Position numbers and translations under genes: made by a program. From Zymoseptoria tritici IPO323 (Eukaryota > Ascomycota > Dothideomycetes > Mycosphaerellales > Mycosphaerellaceae), in NCBI RefSeq assembly GCF_000219625.1, contig NC_018213.1:1730055-1794054 (forward strand): a stretch of 64,000 bases of DNA. Reading direction: 5' to 3'. Positions within the stretch are counted from its first letter, which is position 1, and each line of letters starts with the position of its first letter. The notes beneath the pieces were generated by a model that saw only the letters and a program-made list of their open reading frames with translations, did not search any database and was not told the DNA's origin. Positions 32,434-43,812 of this stretch are shown here, in pieces.

Positions 32434-35400
32434 ATGAAACCTGGATACACTGTAGGTCCAATCGCCATGGCAGATCCAGAACCGCCGCCAGATCCAGCGC
32501 CATTTCCAATCCGGATTGTTCGTGACCCCAAACCACCGCTGCCGCCGCCGGACGATTCCGAAGCGGCCAACATACCGACTGGCAAGCGCAATGATGAGTT
32601 CTACAAAGCTTGGGACGAGGTAGGGAGTTGTCAAACACGTTGAAGGGACACCACTAATACGCCACGAGTTCCTCATCGCAGAGCCAAAGCGAGCCAAGAC
32701 CACATCTCGAGCTCTGAAGAGCATCGTCGAAGAGCGAAAGGAGGTGCAGAAAACCACTGGCGATGGCTTGCAAATTGAAGAGAATGCCGCCAAGTCATGG
32801 GAGCAAGCGGCGGTAGAATGCAAGGCGAAAGTCGCCGCGATCGAGGAGGAATGCTTGCGGTTGAACCAGAAATACACTGATGCAATGTTTAACCTCGAGG
32901 AGAACTCATACTGCTTGCAGTCACTCGGCGGGAGGTTTCCAAAAGCCGTTGGCAAGTAAATTGATCGTCTCGAACTTCTGCTCGTCAACTGACCTCTCCC
33001 ACGGACAAGATCGACGCCCCACCATGGATCAAGCGCGTGGAGGACATCTTCGAAAAGCCTCAATTCTTCATCGATGGCGCCTCCGCTACGGACGTCCATC
33101 AAGGAGCATCAGGCGACTGCTGGTTTCTCGCTGCCCTCATGGCCGTATCTGCCAAACCTTCCCTGATCGATCGCCTCTGCATAGCCCGGAACGAGAAAGT
33201 TGGTGTCTACGGTTTCGTCTTCTACCGCGATGGTGAGTGGATCTACGAAGTCATAGATGACAAGCTTTTCCTGAGGGTGGGCGACGACGACGATTTGGAA
33301 ATTGTGAGGGGACTGGATATGGCAAAGAAGGAGGGGCTGGTTCTGAAGTTTGATGAGGAGAAATTGATGAAAATGCTGCAGAAGGGTGGAGAGGCCTTGT
33401 ATTTCGGGCATTGTAAGAGTGAGGAGACGTGGCTGCCGTTGATTGAGAAGGCTTATGCGAAGGCCCACGGCGACTATTTCGCCATTGAGGTATGCTCTGA
33501 GAGGAGGGAAGTGTCAGAGGGTACTGCTAACGACTCTCTAGGGAGGCTTCGCAAGCGAGGGTATCGAAGATCTGACTGGAGGTGTAGCCGTGGTGTTGGA
33601 TAGTGAGGGCATCCTCGACAAGGATCGTTTCTGGCGAGAACAGCTTCTGCAAGTCAATAAGAAGTATCTCTTCGGAGGAGGCTCGTCGCCGACTGGAGCC
33701 AAAGGCTTTGTTGGTGGACATGCATATGCCGTGCTCGAGGCATGGGAAGAGGGCGATTTGAGGTTGCTCAAACTGCGGAACCCTTGGGGCGAGGTGAGCC
33801 CAGTTCACTCTTTGACTAGGCTACACAGGAAGCTAACGACAGCAGGTCGAGTGGGAAGGCGACTGGTCCGACGGCTCAAAACTCTGGACCGCGGACATGA
33901 TGACCAAGCTCAAACATACGTTCGGCGACGATGGCGTCTTCTGGATCTCTTACCTCGACTTTCTCAAACACTTTCCAAGTAATAGCTACTCTCCTTCTGA
34001 CCGGAACCAGACCATGCTAACTCCTTCATCACAGGCATCAATCGCGTCCGCCTCTTCGACTCCTCATGGTCTGTCGGTCAGCAATGGACGTGCTGTCAGA
34101 TACCCTGGACAGTCGACTACCTCGATACTCAATTTAAATTCACCATTTCCGAGCGCGGACCGGCTGTGCTTGTGCTCGCACAGCCCGACGATCGATACTT
34201 TTACAATTTGCGCGGACGATATCTCTACTCGCTGCACTTTCGGGTCTACCGCGAGGGAGACGAGGAAGGGAAGTATATCGTGCGATCGATGCATAACTCT
34301 GGGAACGAGAAAGTCTTCACGAGATCTGTGTCGGCGGAGATCGAAGATCTCGAACCCGGCACGTACGGAGTTGTGTTCAAGGTCACGGCTGTGCGGTCGA
34401 CGGTCTTGTCAACGGCGGAGGAGGCGATTGTCAAGTATGCGGTTGACAGGAAAGAGAAACTGCTCCAGGTTGGAAGACGCTTTGACTATGCGCAGACCAA
34501 GGGTAATTTGAAAGCGATGGAGGCTGAGATTAAGAGGAAAAAGAAGTTGGAGTCGAGAGAGGAGGTGAAAAAAGAGTGGCGGAAAGTGAGGAAGATGAAC
34601 AAGCAGGAAAGGGAGAGGGCGAGATTGCGAAAGCAGAGGGTTAAGGAGGCGATGAAAGAGAGGAGAAAGGAGTTTGAGTTGAAGCAAAGGGTTCGAGCGA
34701 AGGAGAAGAAGGAGAAAGCCAAGACCAAGGCAAAAGCGAAGGCGAAGAAGAAAGAGCGTGTCGGTTCGGCGAATGGGCAGAACGATGTCCAGAAGGCCGG
34801 ACATGTCAGTCTAGCTTCTATCGAGCAGTCAGTAAAGGATGAGGCAAAAGTATCTGCCGCGGATGGCATCAAAGGCAACGAAGCCGAAGACAAGTCGGCC
34901 GATGCCGTCGATCCAGGAGATGAGCCAAACCCGACGGCCACGCCAACGGAAACGAGAAAAGGCCCGACTGATCTTTCGCATAGACTTGAAAACCTATCCA
35001 TCAGCACAGAAACGCCGTCGACAAAACGTTCCACCCCTCCTTGCTCTTCTTTAGCCCACGACTCTCCATCTTCTTCTTCTGATGACGACGAAGAGGACGA
35101 GGCATACGACTCTCCGATTTCACCGCCGTCCGACCTCGAAGACAACGATTTCTCCTGGGACTCGGATCTGTAAGTCAATGCCCATGCCTTGACCAAAACT
35201 GGTCTTCACACTAGCCACAAGCTAACAAACTTTGCCACCCCTCAGGGATGCACCTGTGTCCTCCAGCTCCGATACGGACTCTGATCGCTCCTCGGTGGGC
35301 AAACATCACAGGAATTCGGGCATGGGAGCTGGCAAGAAAGCGGGCATTTTCGGCGAGGATCCATGGCAGGCATTGTGTGTCCTGGGACTGAGAGTGTACG

Positions 35401-35456
35401 CGAGGGGAGAAGAGCCGGTGAAGGTGAGGGTTGTGAAAGCGGAAGGAGGGTCGTGA
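32434..35456 (+). CDS. Calpain-type cysteine protease (family C2), about seven exons
   Basis: Exons: 32434-32619, 32669-about 32940, about 33010-33489, 33542-33793, 33846-33979, 34035-35169 and 35246-35456. The catalytic triad is visible: Cys in QGASGDCWFLAALMA, His in GGHAYAVLEA, Asn in LKLRNPWGE. Upstream is the conserved SIVEERKEVQKTTGDGLQIE helix. A C2-like domain (SINRVRLFDSSW onward) follows, then a long Lys/Glu/Arg-rich helix (about residues 520-640) and an acidic Ser-rich tail. The apparent stop at 35171 lies in the last intron. The exon 2/3 junction is unclear: in-frame TAA after GKAVGK-like sequence and no good phase-0 donor, so a small frameshift or unusual splice is possible. Calpains are Ca-dependent regulatory proteases; this is not the PalB/Rim13 type. 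Confidence 0.85.
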
Positions 35457-35508
35457 TGATCGATCATCGGTGTAGTGGACTGTGCAACGAAGCGATTATT
35501 ACGCCACG

Positions 35509-35571
35509 TCACATCGCATGGGTCGTTTATCAGATCGCAAGGGTACATTATCAGATTGCATGGGATGGCTA
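35509..35571. repeat. Three 21-bp imperfect tandem units
   Basis: Units start at 35509, 35530 and 35551 and share TCA-AT-GCA-GGG. Length is a multiple of three, which keeps spurious frames open here. Confidence 0.75.
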
Positions 35572-36478
35572 AAAATGATGCTTGTTCAGAGTCTTCAGAC
35601 ACCGTTCAATGGACCGGGTTCAGGCGAACGCTTTTGTCTAGGTGAGCACGCTATCAACAACCTTACCGTACTTTGTTCGCGACAGAGCAGGAGCTGAAGT
35701 TCTAGGACTGATGTCAACGCAAGGCTGTCACGTCGCGAACGGTCTTGGGCGGCATCTGAAATGCATTGAACTATCGTTCGGACTTAAAAAAGCTCCTTTC
35801 ATTTTGAAAGCAATCGAGCTGCCAGTCGCACGAGACAACCATTTACACACTGTCACTGTGTCGTGGCCGGTTTTCGAGATCCGTCCACTCGACATCGACC
35901 GCCCTTCAGCAATGATTCGCCAACACCAGCAAGTCTCCCATGGCCATCGCTGAAAAACCCCCAGGAACTCCCTCGCAGCCTCCTTCCTATTCGAGAGCGG
36001 ATGTTTCACAGCAAGGGCGATTTGTCGCGAGGTTTTACTGCATTGGTTGGGCTGAGATTCCGAGACTACTCGTGTTCATTTCACGTGGCCTACACTCTCC
36101 AACTTTATCGAGACCCCACGTCGGTTAGCATGGGTCACTGGTTGCCATACGACCTCGCTTCCTGTATAGCGGAGTCTTCGCTCGGAAAGTGCCGTAGGTT
36201 GAGGACCTGCTACCACAAAGCTTTGACCTTATACAGAGGGTGTCGATAGAGAAAAAAGCAGATTCTCATTCAGTGTTCAGCCGCGCTGGTTCAGAGGACA
36301 TGGTCGTCTCGATGGCGACGCTGACATTCGTGGAATATGTTCGGAAGACGGGCTGTTCGGCTGAAGCGATGTCGCTTGCTGCGAAAAGAGCGCATCAATA
36401 GAGTCGGGCCATTCCTCTACACGAGACAGGCTGTTGATTACGGCCATCCGATATGAGCAACATCGTGAGGGCACCCTC

Positions 36479-36536
36479 TTGCCTACCCTGCACGGCGGGA
36501 AATTCTTTTGCCCTACCCTGCACGGCGAGAATTCTT
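36479..36536. repeat. Two 29-bp tandem units
   Basis: Both share CTACCCTGCACGGCG followed by AATTCTT; the copies lie at 36479-36507 and 36508-36536. Confidence 0.75.
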
Positions 36537-36758
36537 CATCTCGGCAGGACTGCATAGGAGTGGAGAATGCTCATCGCGGTGTCTCGGCATATGGCGGAAT
36601 GAATTCTGAGATTCAGTGCTTGGTATGTTCGTCCAGCTCCGTACAAGCCATTCTCAAGAAACATGCTCATCGAGCCCTGAGAGCGTTCGTCAACCCGCAG
36701 GCCGCCATTTACCGGCTCAGCGCTGCAGCGTGGGAGGAGACGCCGCGCTCGTCTACTG

Positions 36759-36764
36759 TATAAG
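36759..36764 (+). promoter_or_regulatory. TATA box of the 53-residue secreted peptide gene
   Basis: TATAAG about 101 bp before the ATG at 36865, followed by an A/C-rich leader with repeated CATCA phrases. Confidence 0.6.
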
Positions 36765-36864
36765 AAAGCGAAGGGTCGCCGCTTGAAACGATTTCTCCCA
36801 AGCAAACAGCATCACAACAAGCATCCATCATAACCACATCACCAACTCGATCAACATCATCAAG

Positions 36865-37089
36865 ATGAAGAACGTCTTCGTCCTCGCTTCCACCCTTCTC
36901 TTCGCCCTCTGCGCTTTTGCAGCGCCATGGCCTCAAGAAAGAGAACCACTCGCCGAGTGTGTCGACAAGTGTGAAATCAGTCCTGAAGAATGCTGCAAGG
37001 TAGGTGGCTTCCTTCTTTCCTGTGCGCTGCGACCCGACGGCAATGACTGACGTACCGCGCAGTGCAAGTACGGGGTCAAGAACTGCTAG
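36865..37089 (+). CDS. Small secreted cysteine-rich peptide, 53 residues
   Basis: Two exons, 36865-36999 and 37063-37089, intron 37000-37062 (GTAGGT to GCGCAG), phase 0. The product has a strong signal peptide (MKNVFVLASTLLFALCAFA, cut after residue 19) and a mature part of 34 residues with six cysteines at 32, 36, 43, 44, 46 and 53 (C-x3-C-x6-CC-x-C-x6-C). That spacing allows three disulfides. The last eight residues, including two cysteines, come from the tiny second exon. Size and cysteine content are those of effector-like or antimicrobial-like secreted proteins; I do not recognise the family. Confidence 0.82.
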
Positions 37090-37702
37090 ACAGACTCAAG
37101 CCCAATCAGCAGAGAGCGTCGCTGAGTATGGCTTCTCAGCCCGCTGCGACGTGACCGACGAGACTAACGTGCTGCAGAGTGCTCGATTTGGCGACAAGAC
37201 TCATCGTGAGCGCTGGAGGATGTGAGCCACTTTCGTGCGGCCAAGCAGACTCGTAAAACGACAAAAAAACGCGATGCCGGAGTGAGCAGGGTTTGCCGCG
37301 ATGGAGCTGGAAAGTGCGTCCACAACATGTCGATGGCGGTTTCATTCTTCGTAGCAAAATGCAATGTTCCAGGCTCATCGATCTTGTGCAATGTCTCTCT
37401 TTCATATCTGACCTGATCTATGACGTCTCCGTCTCCGTCCTCGCTCGAAGCATGTTGATGGATGTGAGATGCTGAAGCGTTGTTGGCTTGATGTCGAAAG
37501 ACGAGCAAGACGAGGAAGGGAATGTCGTTCTTCCGGACCTCGACATTTTGGACCCCAAATTGACCCCGCCGTCGTCATATGTGCCCCGCTGTGGTTTGGA
37601 GGACGACTACCTACCAATGCCAAAAATCACAAGGTACTCACAACACCACTCGACTCTGTTTTCCCTTCTTACTAGATTTGTCAAGGATATCCATAATTCA
37701 GA
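37090..37702. other. Intergenic
   Basis: Short overlapping frames on both strands, none convincing. The 3' end of the peptide transcript and the promoter of the oxidoreductase should lie here. Confidence 0.3.
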
Positions 37703-38836
37703 ATGGCTACGATGCGTGCAGTCGGTAAGCTGTCCTGCTCCCCGTTCTCCGCCCAAACCACTGACCTCCGATCCCAGAGATCAAGGATGGCAAAGGCCCG
37801 CTTGAGAACCTCCACATCACCGAGATCAAACGACCCTCGATCTCCTCCTCTCAAGCCCTCGTCAAAGTCCGTGCATTCGGCCTGAACCGCATGGATCTCC
37901 TGCAGCGCGAAGGAAAGTATCCGGTCCCTCCGCAAGCTCCTTCAACACTCGGCGTGGAGTTCAGCGGCACGATTGAAGAGGTGGCGGATGGAAACGAGGA
38001 GGGATACAAGAAGGGTGATGAGGTGTTCGGACTGGCATATGGAGGAGCGTATGCGGAGTATATTGCCGTGTCGACGCATATGCTTGTCAAGAAGCCGGAG
38101 GAGTTGAGCTGGGAGGAGTGTGCGGGCATACCAGAGGTGAGCAGGATACCATCTTAAAGGAGACTTGTCGAAGAACCAGATCGGATACTGATGCAACGCT
38201 GAACAGGTCTACATCACCGCCCTACAAGCAATGTACCTCATTGGCGAATTCGAACCCGGCAAATCCATCCTCTGGCACGCCGGTGCCTCCTCAGTCGGCA
38301 TCGCAGGCCAACAACTCAGCAAAGTCAACGGCGCTTCCAAAGTCTTCGCCACAGCTCGCAGCGACGATAAGTGCAATTGGTGTGTCTCCGATCTCGGGGC
38401 TACTGCGGCGTACAATAGCACCAACACCGATTGGGCGGAGGAAGTGCTCAAAGCGACGGACAACAAGGGTGTGGATATTATCGTTGACTTCATCGGACCG
38501 GACACTTTTGCTGCGGACTTGAAAGCAATCGCGAAAGATGGACGGATCGTCAACTTGGCTACGCTGAGTGGGCTGCACCTGAAGGACACGAACGCCAACT
38601 TTGGTGCCTTTGTTGCGAAGCGGGTTCGGTACGAGGGAAGCAGTCTGAGGTCTCGAGACGAGAAGTATCAAGGCAAGTTAAGGAATCACTTGGTCGAGCA
38701 CGCCTTGCCTATGTTCAAGGATGGGCGACTGCGGTCGATTGTGGAGAAGGTGTTCCCTTGGGAGCAGATCCAAGAGGCGCATAAACTGATGGAGAGTAAT
38801 CAGACAAAGGGCAAAATTATTTGCACGATTGGGTAG
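37703..38836 (+). CDS. NAD(P)H quinone oxidoreductase (zeta-crystallin/PIG3-like MDR)
   Basis: Exons 37703-37724, 37778-38136 and 38207-38836; together 337 codons. Conserved MDR features: VRAFGLNRMDLLQREGKYP (quinone oxidoreductase signature) near residue 40, LGVEFSGTIEEV, GDEVFGLAYGGAYAEY, the nucleotide-binding turn HAGASSVGIAGQQL near 155, and GVDIIVDFIGPDTFAADL. There are no structural zinc cysteines, as expected for this branch. It likely reduces quinones or small enones with NADPH in the cytosol. The gene ends 126 bp from the convergent kelch gene. Confidence 0.93.
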
Positions 38837-38962
38837 GAGGAGTGATGAGAGTCAATGAAACGAAAAAGCATTTGTTGCTGACACTCGCGGTCATCCTGTC
38901 ATCTCATCATTCTCACATCTCTGTTCGATGGCGCTGTCGTGTCTCCAGTCTGTCTGCTTTCC

Positions 38963-40054
38963 TCACTCATCATCAAAAGTCAACACCCAAAGATCGTCCA
39001 GCCGATTGTTCTCTTCGCCCAACCCACCCGTGACGGCCACCGCATCTTTCCCTCCAAACTCCACAACATCCGCGTCGAACCATCCTCTGGCATCTGGAGC
39101 TTCTCCCGAGGTCGACATAGCTAGCACCTGCGCCCATTTTCCTCCCTCAAGATCGTATGCCCACACATCACCTAACATCTTGCCTGCTCCCAGATGACCC
39201 TCTGAACTCGGGTCACGTTCTCCAAACAGAGTAACCAACCACGTCTGACCCTGCACTTTGACGGGCACCAGCGCACCCACACTCCTCGCTCCTGGACCCG
39301 ACTTTCCGTCCGCTGAGAAGGTCTTCGTCTCCCACTTTCCTGTCTGCGGGTCGTAGAAGTCAAGGCTACCGCCGACTTCTTTCTCTCCATCAAATCCATT
39401 CATACGCCATACCTTCCCTTCCGCGAACGCAATCGAAGTCCCTCCTCTGGCTGGACCAGGAGCAGATGGGAGTTCCTTCCATTCCGAGGAGGCGACGTCG
39501 AAAGACCAAAAGTCGTTTCTTCGTCCGGACTCGGGACAACCAGCGTGGAGGTAGACTTTTGTTCCATCGGATGTCATGGCGTGGTAGGAGCGGGCTTCAG
39601 GGTAGGCAGAGGATTTAGGCTTGACATTCGACCAAGATTGAGACTTCGTGTCAAAGATCCAGAGAGAGCCAGACTCATCCACAGGCGCCATCGCTGGGCC
39701 ACCACGGCCGGAGAAGAGATAGATCTTGTCATCGATGACTGTGCTTGCTGTTCCGACTCGAGCAGTAGGCGTGGTGTCCGAGCCAGGAAGGGAGGAGATG
39801 GAGACATCTTGGCCATGGGCAAGGGAAACGATGTGTAGGTCGTTGTCGCGAGGCTCGCGAGGTTTGAGTTCGCCGCCGAAGATGTGAAGGGTGGAGTTCA
39901 CGGCGGATACGCTATGGGAGGAGCGTTGAAGCTGTGATGCGGTGGACAATTTGGTCCAACTTGCTGTGATCGTGGCCATTTTGAGTGGGGGTGAGATTTG
40001 AGGATCGGAGGGGTCCGGGTTTGTTATTACTTGAGCTCGGTCAAGGTGTCCCAT
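38963..40054 (-). CDS. Kelch-repeat beta-propeller protein
   Basis: Single exon. ATGs at 40054 and 39979; the second gives MATITASWTKLSTASQLQRS, a natural start just before the first blade, so 338 residues is more likely than 363. Blades are marked by SHSVSAVNSTLHIFGGE, RVGTASTVIDDKIYLFSGRGG, ARSYHAMTSDGTKVYLHAG, GGTSIAFAEGKVWRMNGFDG, GDVWAYDLEGGKWAQV and LDDLWVLTF. Fungal relatives are annotated as galactose oxidase/kelch or nitrile-specifier-like; no catalytic residues are evident and there is no signal peptide. Probably a cytosolic propeller. Confidence 0.9.
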   Translation of the reverse strand: MGHLDRAQVITNPDPSDPQISPPLKMATITASWTKLSTASQLQRSSHSVSAVNSTLHIFGGELKPREPRDNDLHIVSLAHGQDVSISSLPGSDTTPTARVGTASTVIDDKIYLFSGRGGPAMAPVDESGSLWIFDTKSQSWSNVKPKSSAYPEARSYHAMTSDGTKVYLHAGCPESGRRNDFWSFDVASSEWKELPSAPGPARGGTSIAFAEGKVWRMNGFDGEKEVGGSLDFYDPQTGKWETKTFSADGKSGPGARSVGALVPVKVQGQTWLVTLFGERDPSSEGHLGAGKMLGDVWAYDLEGGKWAQVLAMSTSGEAPDARGWFDADVVEFGGKDAVAVTGGLGEENNRLDDLWVLTFDDE

Positions 40055-41060
40055 GTAAGAGTCGCAAATGCCTAATTCGGAAGAAATGAGTAAGGATCAA
40101 AGCGAAGTGAATAAACAAGATGTCTCTCCAAACACCTTGATGGACATGTCCATGATGACCGCCAAGCATAGCTCCATTCAGGAATGCCGATCTGCTCTTG
40201 CTGATCTTAGGACATCTCCTTCTCATCTTCCGCCATCACTTCATCAAAACGACGTCCTTCCTTCTTTGCTTCGTCGCGGGCTAGTATCGCTGACGCGCAT
40301 ATGCTGTGCAGCCTGGATGTTCGCAAGGCTGATGTTGGACGACATCATCTCAAGGACGCCGTCGACTCTGGCTTCGACACTCCGCGGAGGCGCATGACCA
40401 GGCCTTCGGTGTTGGAACGGTCATGTCAAGGCATCGAGACCGTGGTAATTATGGAGTATCGTCAGCAGGAGACGGCATGATGGACAGGACATTAGAACAG
40501 ATTCCCGCGTGTAGTTCTACCGAGTGGCTTTGCTGATGACTGCCAAGGCGAATCCTTGCCGACCTCACTCCTTCCTCCATGTCTTTACACCACCTCTTCA
40601 CACCACCTCGAACAATGCTGACCATCAGCCTTGACCTCACCGCCCTCGCCGACACGATGCGGCGACGATGAGCTTCAGGTCCAAATGTCACGCCATCATG
40701 ATCGGCCTTTGCACCGGAAGAAGAGCTCGCAGCCACCATTCAAGGCCACCTCGCATTACCTGCATTCCCTCTCTGTGTGCCTCTTTCTATTTATGCCATG
40801 AACCTCGAACAACTGCGCGCCGACGTATCGTCAGCACGGCGGTCAAACACACTGCACTAATCCATCCTAGGCGTTCTAGAGCACTGATACTGCATACCAC
40901 GGCCTGGTAAGCTGATGTGGTCTTCCTCCATCCACGTGGTATATGTCTCCGAGACTGTGCGGTCCCGACAGACAAGAGTCGCGCTCCCAAGCTCAGTTGT
41001 TTTCGTACTACAATCACACGACTGAAGCTTCGACGTTTCTATCAAAAAATCCAAGCAGCC
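40055..41060. other. Intergenic, 1 kb
   Basis: Small frames only; nothing supported. Confidence 0.3.
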
Positions 41061-42014
41061 ATGAACTACTCACCAGTAGTCTGCCTGCGCTTGATCGACG
41101 ACATTGCACAATCTCTGGATCATCACTGCTCAATCTGCACATTCATACACGGCGAGGTCTCGAATGACCCTCATCTATACAAATCAAAATTACCCAGACC
41201 ACCGGGACTTATCTCGAGAGCCGAAACACCTGTCACGGATTGCTCTTTCTACACCGCCAGGAATTCGTACAACATCAGCTCCTCTGCGGCTTCATCTCTC
41301 CGGTCCACCTTAATTACTTACCCATCCTCCACATGCTCGAGCTGCCGAACTATGACGCCGAACACAACGCCCACTGGGTCCACCACATCTCTCAGCCGAC
41401 ACTCTCTCCGACGGAAGATGCCGCCAGCATTCTACTCACTGAGAGAGCACTACGAGCAACATTCTGTTCATGCTCTCCGACGAAAGTTCCCGCCATCCTC
41501 TTGCTCATTAAGAGAGCACTACAAGCAACAAGCTCGCCTGCTGTTGGAGATGCGGCGACAGCAGTCCGATGATCGCCTACGTTGGATCTACGACCAACAA
41601 ACGCAAGCGTATCTGCAGTGCGAGTTTCGAGGTGGGACAGTGATGATGCTGAATGGATTTGCCGAATGATGTACCGTGTTCAGGCTGGTGGTGCTGGCTT
41701 GTAGCTTGCTTTCAGATATTGATTGTGCTGTGAGGGCAGGACAGATGTGTGACAGATTGTTGGAAATGTTGGGATTGCCATCCTCGGAGTTGAAAGATCG
41801 AGATTTGTATATGCTTTTGATCTCCGACGGAAACCCCGAATACGTCGCTAGCGAGACCTCGAAATCATCACGATGTCATCGAGTCGCAACATCACCGAGG
41901 GGAACGGAGGTGCGGAACCAGGCAGAAAATTGGAGGAGTCGGGAAACAGCTTGGCAAGGCAAGACCAGAAAGCTATCGTGTAGAAGAACAGATGGAACAT
42001 GGCAAACTCCTTGA
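41061..42014 (+). CDS. Hypothetical protein with internal repeat (tentative)
   Basis: ATG at 41061 (MNYSPVVCLRLIDDIAQSL). A phase-1 intron 41632-41715 (GTGGGA to TTTCAG) would join YLQCEFR to DIDCAVRAGQMC and give 289 residues. Supporting it, a direct repeat of about 60 bp at 41400-41520 is in frame and encodes two copies of LRRK(M/F)PP, five variable residues, then SLREHY(E/K)Q. CSIC and CSSC cysteine pairs occur near residues 27 and 91. No known domain; the C-terminal end is uncertain. Confidence 0.38.
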
Positions 42015-42180
42015 TATTCCCAAGCATGTATTTCATTTTTCACCTTCCATCAACGAGTGTCTTTCCAGTCCGGACTTCCCAGCCGAGCAAACCAAGAGTC
42101 GAATCCGATCGCTTCCTTCACATGACACTCTTCGAAGACCGCCATGTCATTCCTCCTCGTCCTCCAACGATGCCTCCCTC

Positions 42181-42517
42181 TTAGTTCTCCGGAACTGTGT
42201 ACACTCGCGCCTTCACTCGCGGGTGTCCGACGTCCCAGCACTCGCACTCAGCATGGGCATTGCTGGTGCAGTGTGTTAGCACGAATCACGTGGAGAGCTG
42301 AGCAGCGAAAGGGGAAATCATCTTACCAATAGCCGTGGTTGTGACCTCGCGCCGAGCATGGACCGTCACATGTAGTATCGTCTCCGATGGTGCACTGAGC
42401 CTGAAGAGAGCCAGATATCAGTAACCGTGAAGGGGAGAGTGGGCGACAAGGATGACGTACAGCGAAAGCTGAAGCGACGAGACCGGTGACGACGGTGAGG
42501 AGGGTGATGAACTTCAT
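42181..42517 (-). CDS. Secreted defensin-like (CS-alpha-beta) peptide, 70 residues
   Basis: Three exons on the minus strand: 42461-42517, 42327-42400 and 42181-42262, with introns 42401-42460 and 42263-42326; total 71 codons. Signal peptide MKFITLLTVVTGLVASAFA is exactly exon 1. The mature chain has six cysteines at 22, 30, 34, 44, 50 and 52, with C-x3-C (30/34), G-x-C (42-44) and C-x-C (50/52), the spacing that defines the cysteine-stabilised alpha-beta fold of defensins. The tail after Cys52 is about 18 residues and unusually long. Host-defence or competitor-directed antimicrobial activity is a family-based inference; activity is untested. Confidence 0.8.
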
Positions 42518-43812
42518 GGTGGTTGTTGGTTGGTAATCGTGTTTGTCGTTGGATCTGGGAAGGATGAGAAGAGCACAAGAGGATGAATGAAGTGGCGATC
42601 GTACTGGGTGTGCGTTGTGGTGAAGGGTTTTGAAACGAGCAGAGGATGTTCAGATGGTGATCGTCTCTTGTGTTGTTGCGAGGAGTTGATGATGGAGAAG
42701 AAGTTGATTGTCGGGTGGGAAAGCCTCCTTTTTATGTTCAGCTCTGTCGTCCCAGCTTGGCGGCCAGCGAAATCAAGTCGTCATACCTCTGTTCATGATG
42801 AGGTACTTCGTCTCTGATCGACGTCGTGCCGGCGCCGTTCTCTTGCAAGTTCAGAGTCTAGGCCCATTCTCCCATGCTCCTGTCAAAGCAAGGTATACCC
42901 TTTTCCCGGACCTTGGTAAGGCACAGCCTGACACCAGCAGCCCAAACCACGTCACGACCGCGTGGTCACTTTTCCAATGATATACTCGAAGCCTCGCATT
43001 TCTCGAATAAGAACGTGCACCCTGCGTACCGCTCCGGCGCCAGACTAGGAGCTTGCAGCTCCTGGTGTACCTGGTCTGCTGGAGACGAGCTACCATTGAT
43101 CGACGAATCAATTGCCGTCCGCCTTGACGAGGCAGAAAGAGTTCTTCGGCCTTCGTGCGTCCATTGGCTTGGAAGTAGAACTCCGCGCTCTGGCCTAGTT
43201 CGGAGGACCGACACTCCGAGCACATCCCATGTGTTCGACAATCGGATGTGCTTCTCGCAGGATCGTGCCCAGCCTTCGCCTCTGCCACTCAACATTCCCC
43301 GGACTTGTGAGACTCGCCTGGATTGGCGGCTACGTGTAGCTCGCATGCAAGCGCCATTTGAGGCAAGTGAGGCTTCCTGTACAGACGGGACAATCTTTCT
43401 CCGCTCTACAGCGGTGTGGTCATGCAGCCTTAACATGGGTGCCGTGTCGGAAACAACTAAGGCAACACGACGATTGGACCGCGAGGGAGCAACCATGAGA
43501 CTGTTGTCGTATGACCGTCGGAGTGATTTCGACGATGATTTGATATCGCCGAGCCCTGTCGAAGACCACAATCTCGACCTGCAGGGACACTACAGCCAGG
43601 ATCCAGGGTAATGATGAAGCACGGATTGAGTTCTTCGTTGGACCCTGCATGTGACTGCACGGAGCACGAACACGAAGGACATTGGATCTCGTGCTCGTTC
43701 TCGTGCTCCAACGACAGAAAACAGCAGGGTATCTCCATCCATGTGGACTCCAGGTAAAGGTCTGAAGGTTCGCGGCGGACGAAGAAAAGGGGTTTGCGGC
43801 ATCTGGAAATGG
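42518..43812. other. Gene-poor stretch
   Basis: A 245-codon plus frame (42874-43611) and a 201-codon minus frame (42966-43571) overlap; neither shows a domain or a preferred codon pattern. A possible TATA-like ACATAAAAAGG for the defensin-like gene lies near 42730 on the minus strand. Confidence 0.3.

Larger units (their letters stand above)
35457..36758. other. Intergenic, 1.3 kb with two small tandem repeats
   Basis: No supported gene. Contains the 21-bp and 29-bp repeats listed separately. Confidence 0.35.

Noticed and set aside
35306..35602. 98-codon minus frame with repeated MYPCDLINDPCD-like units
   Set aside because: Explained by three 21-bp tandem units that keep frames open; no start context or homology.
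42874..43611. Overlapping 245-codon plus and 201-codon minus frames
   Set aside because: Both strands are open over the same region, neither has a recognisable motif, so neither can be preferred.
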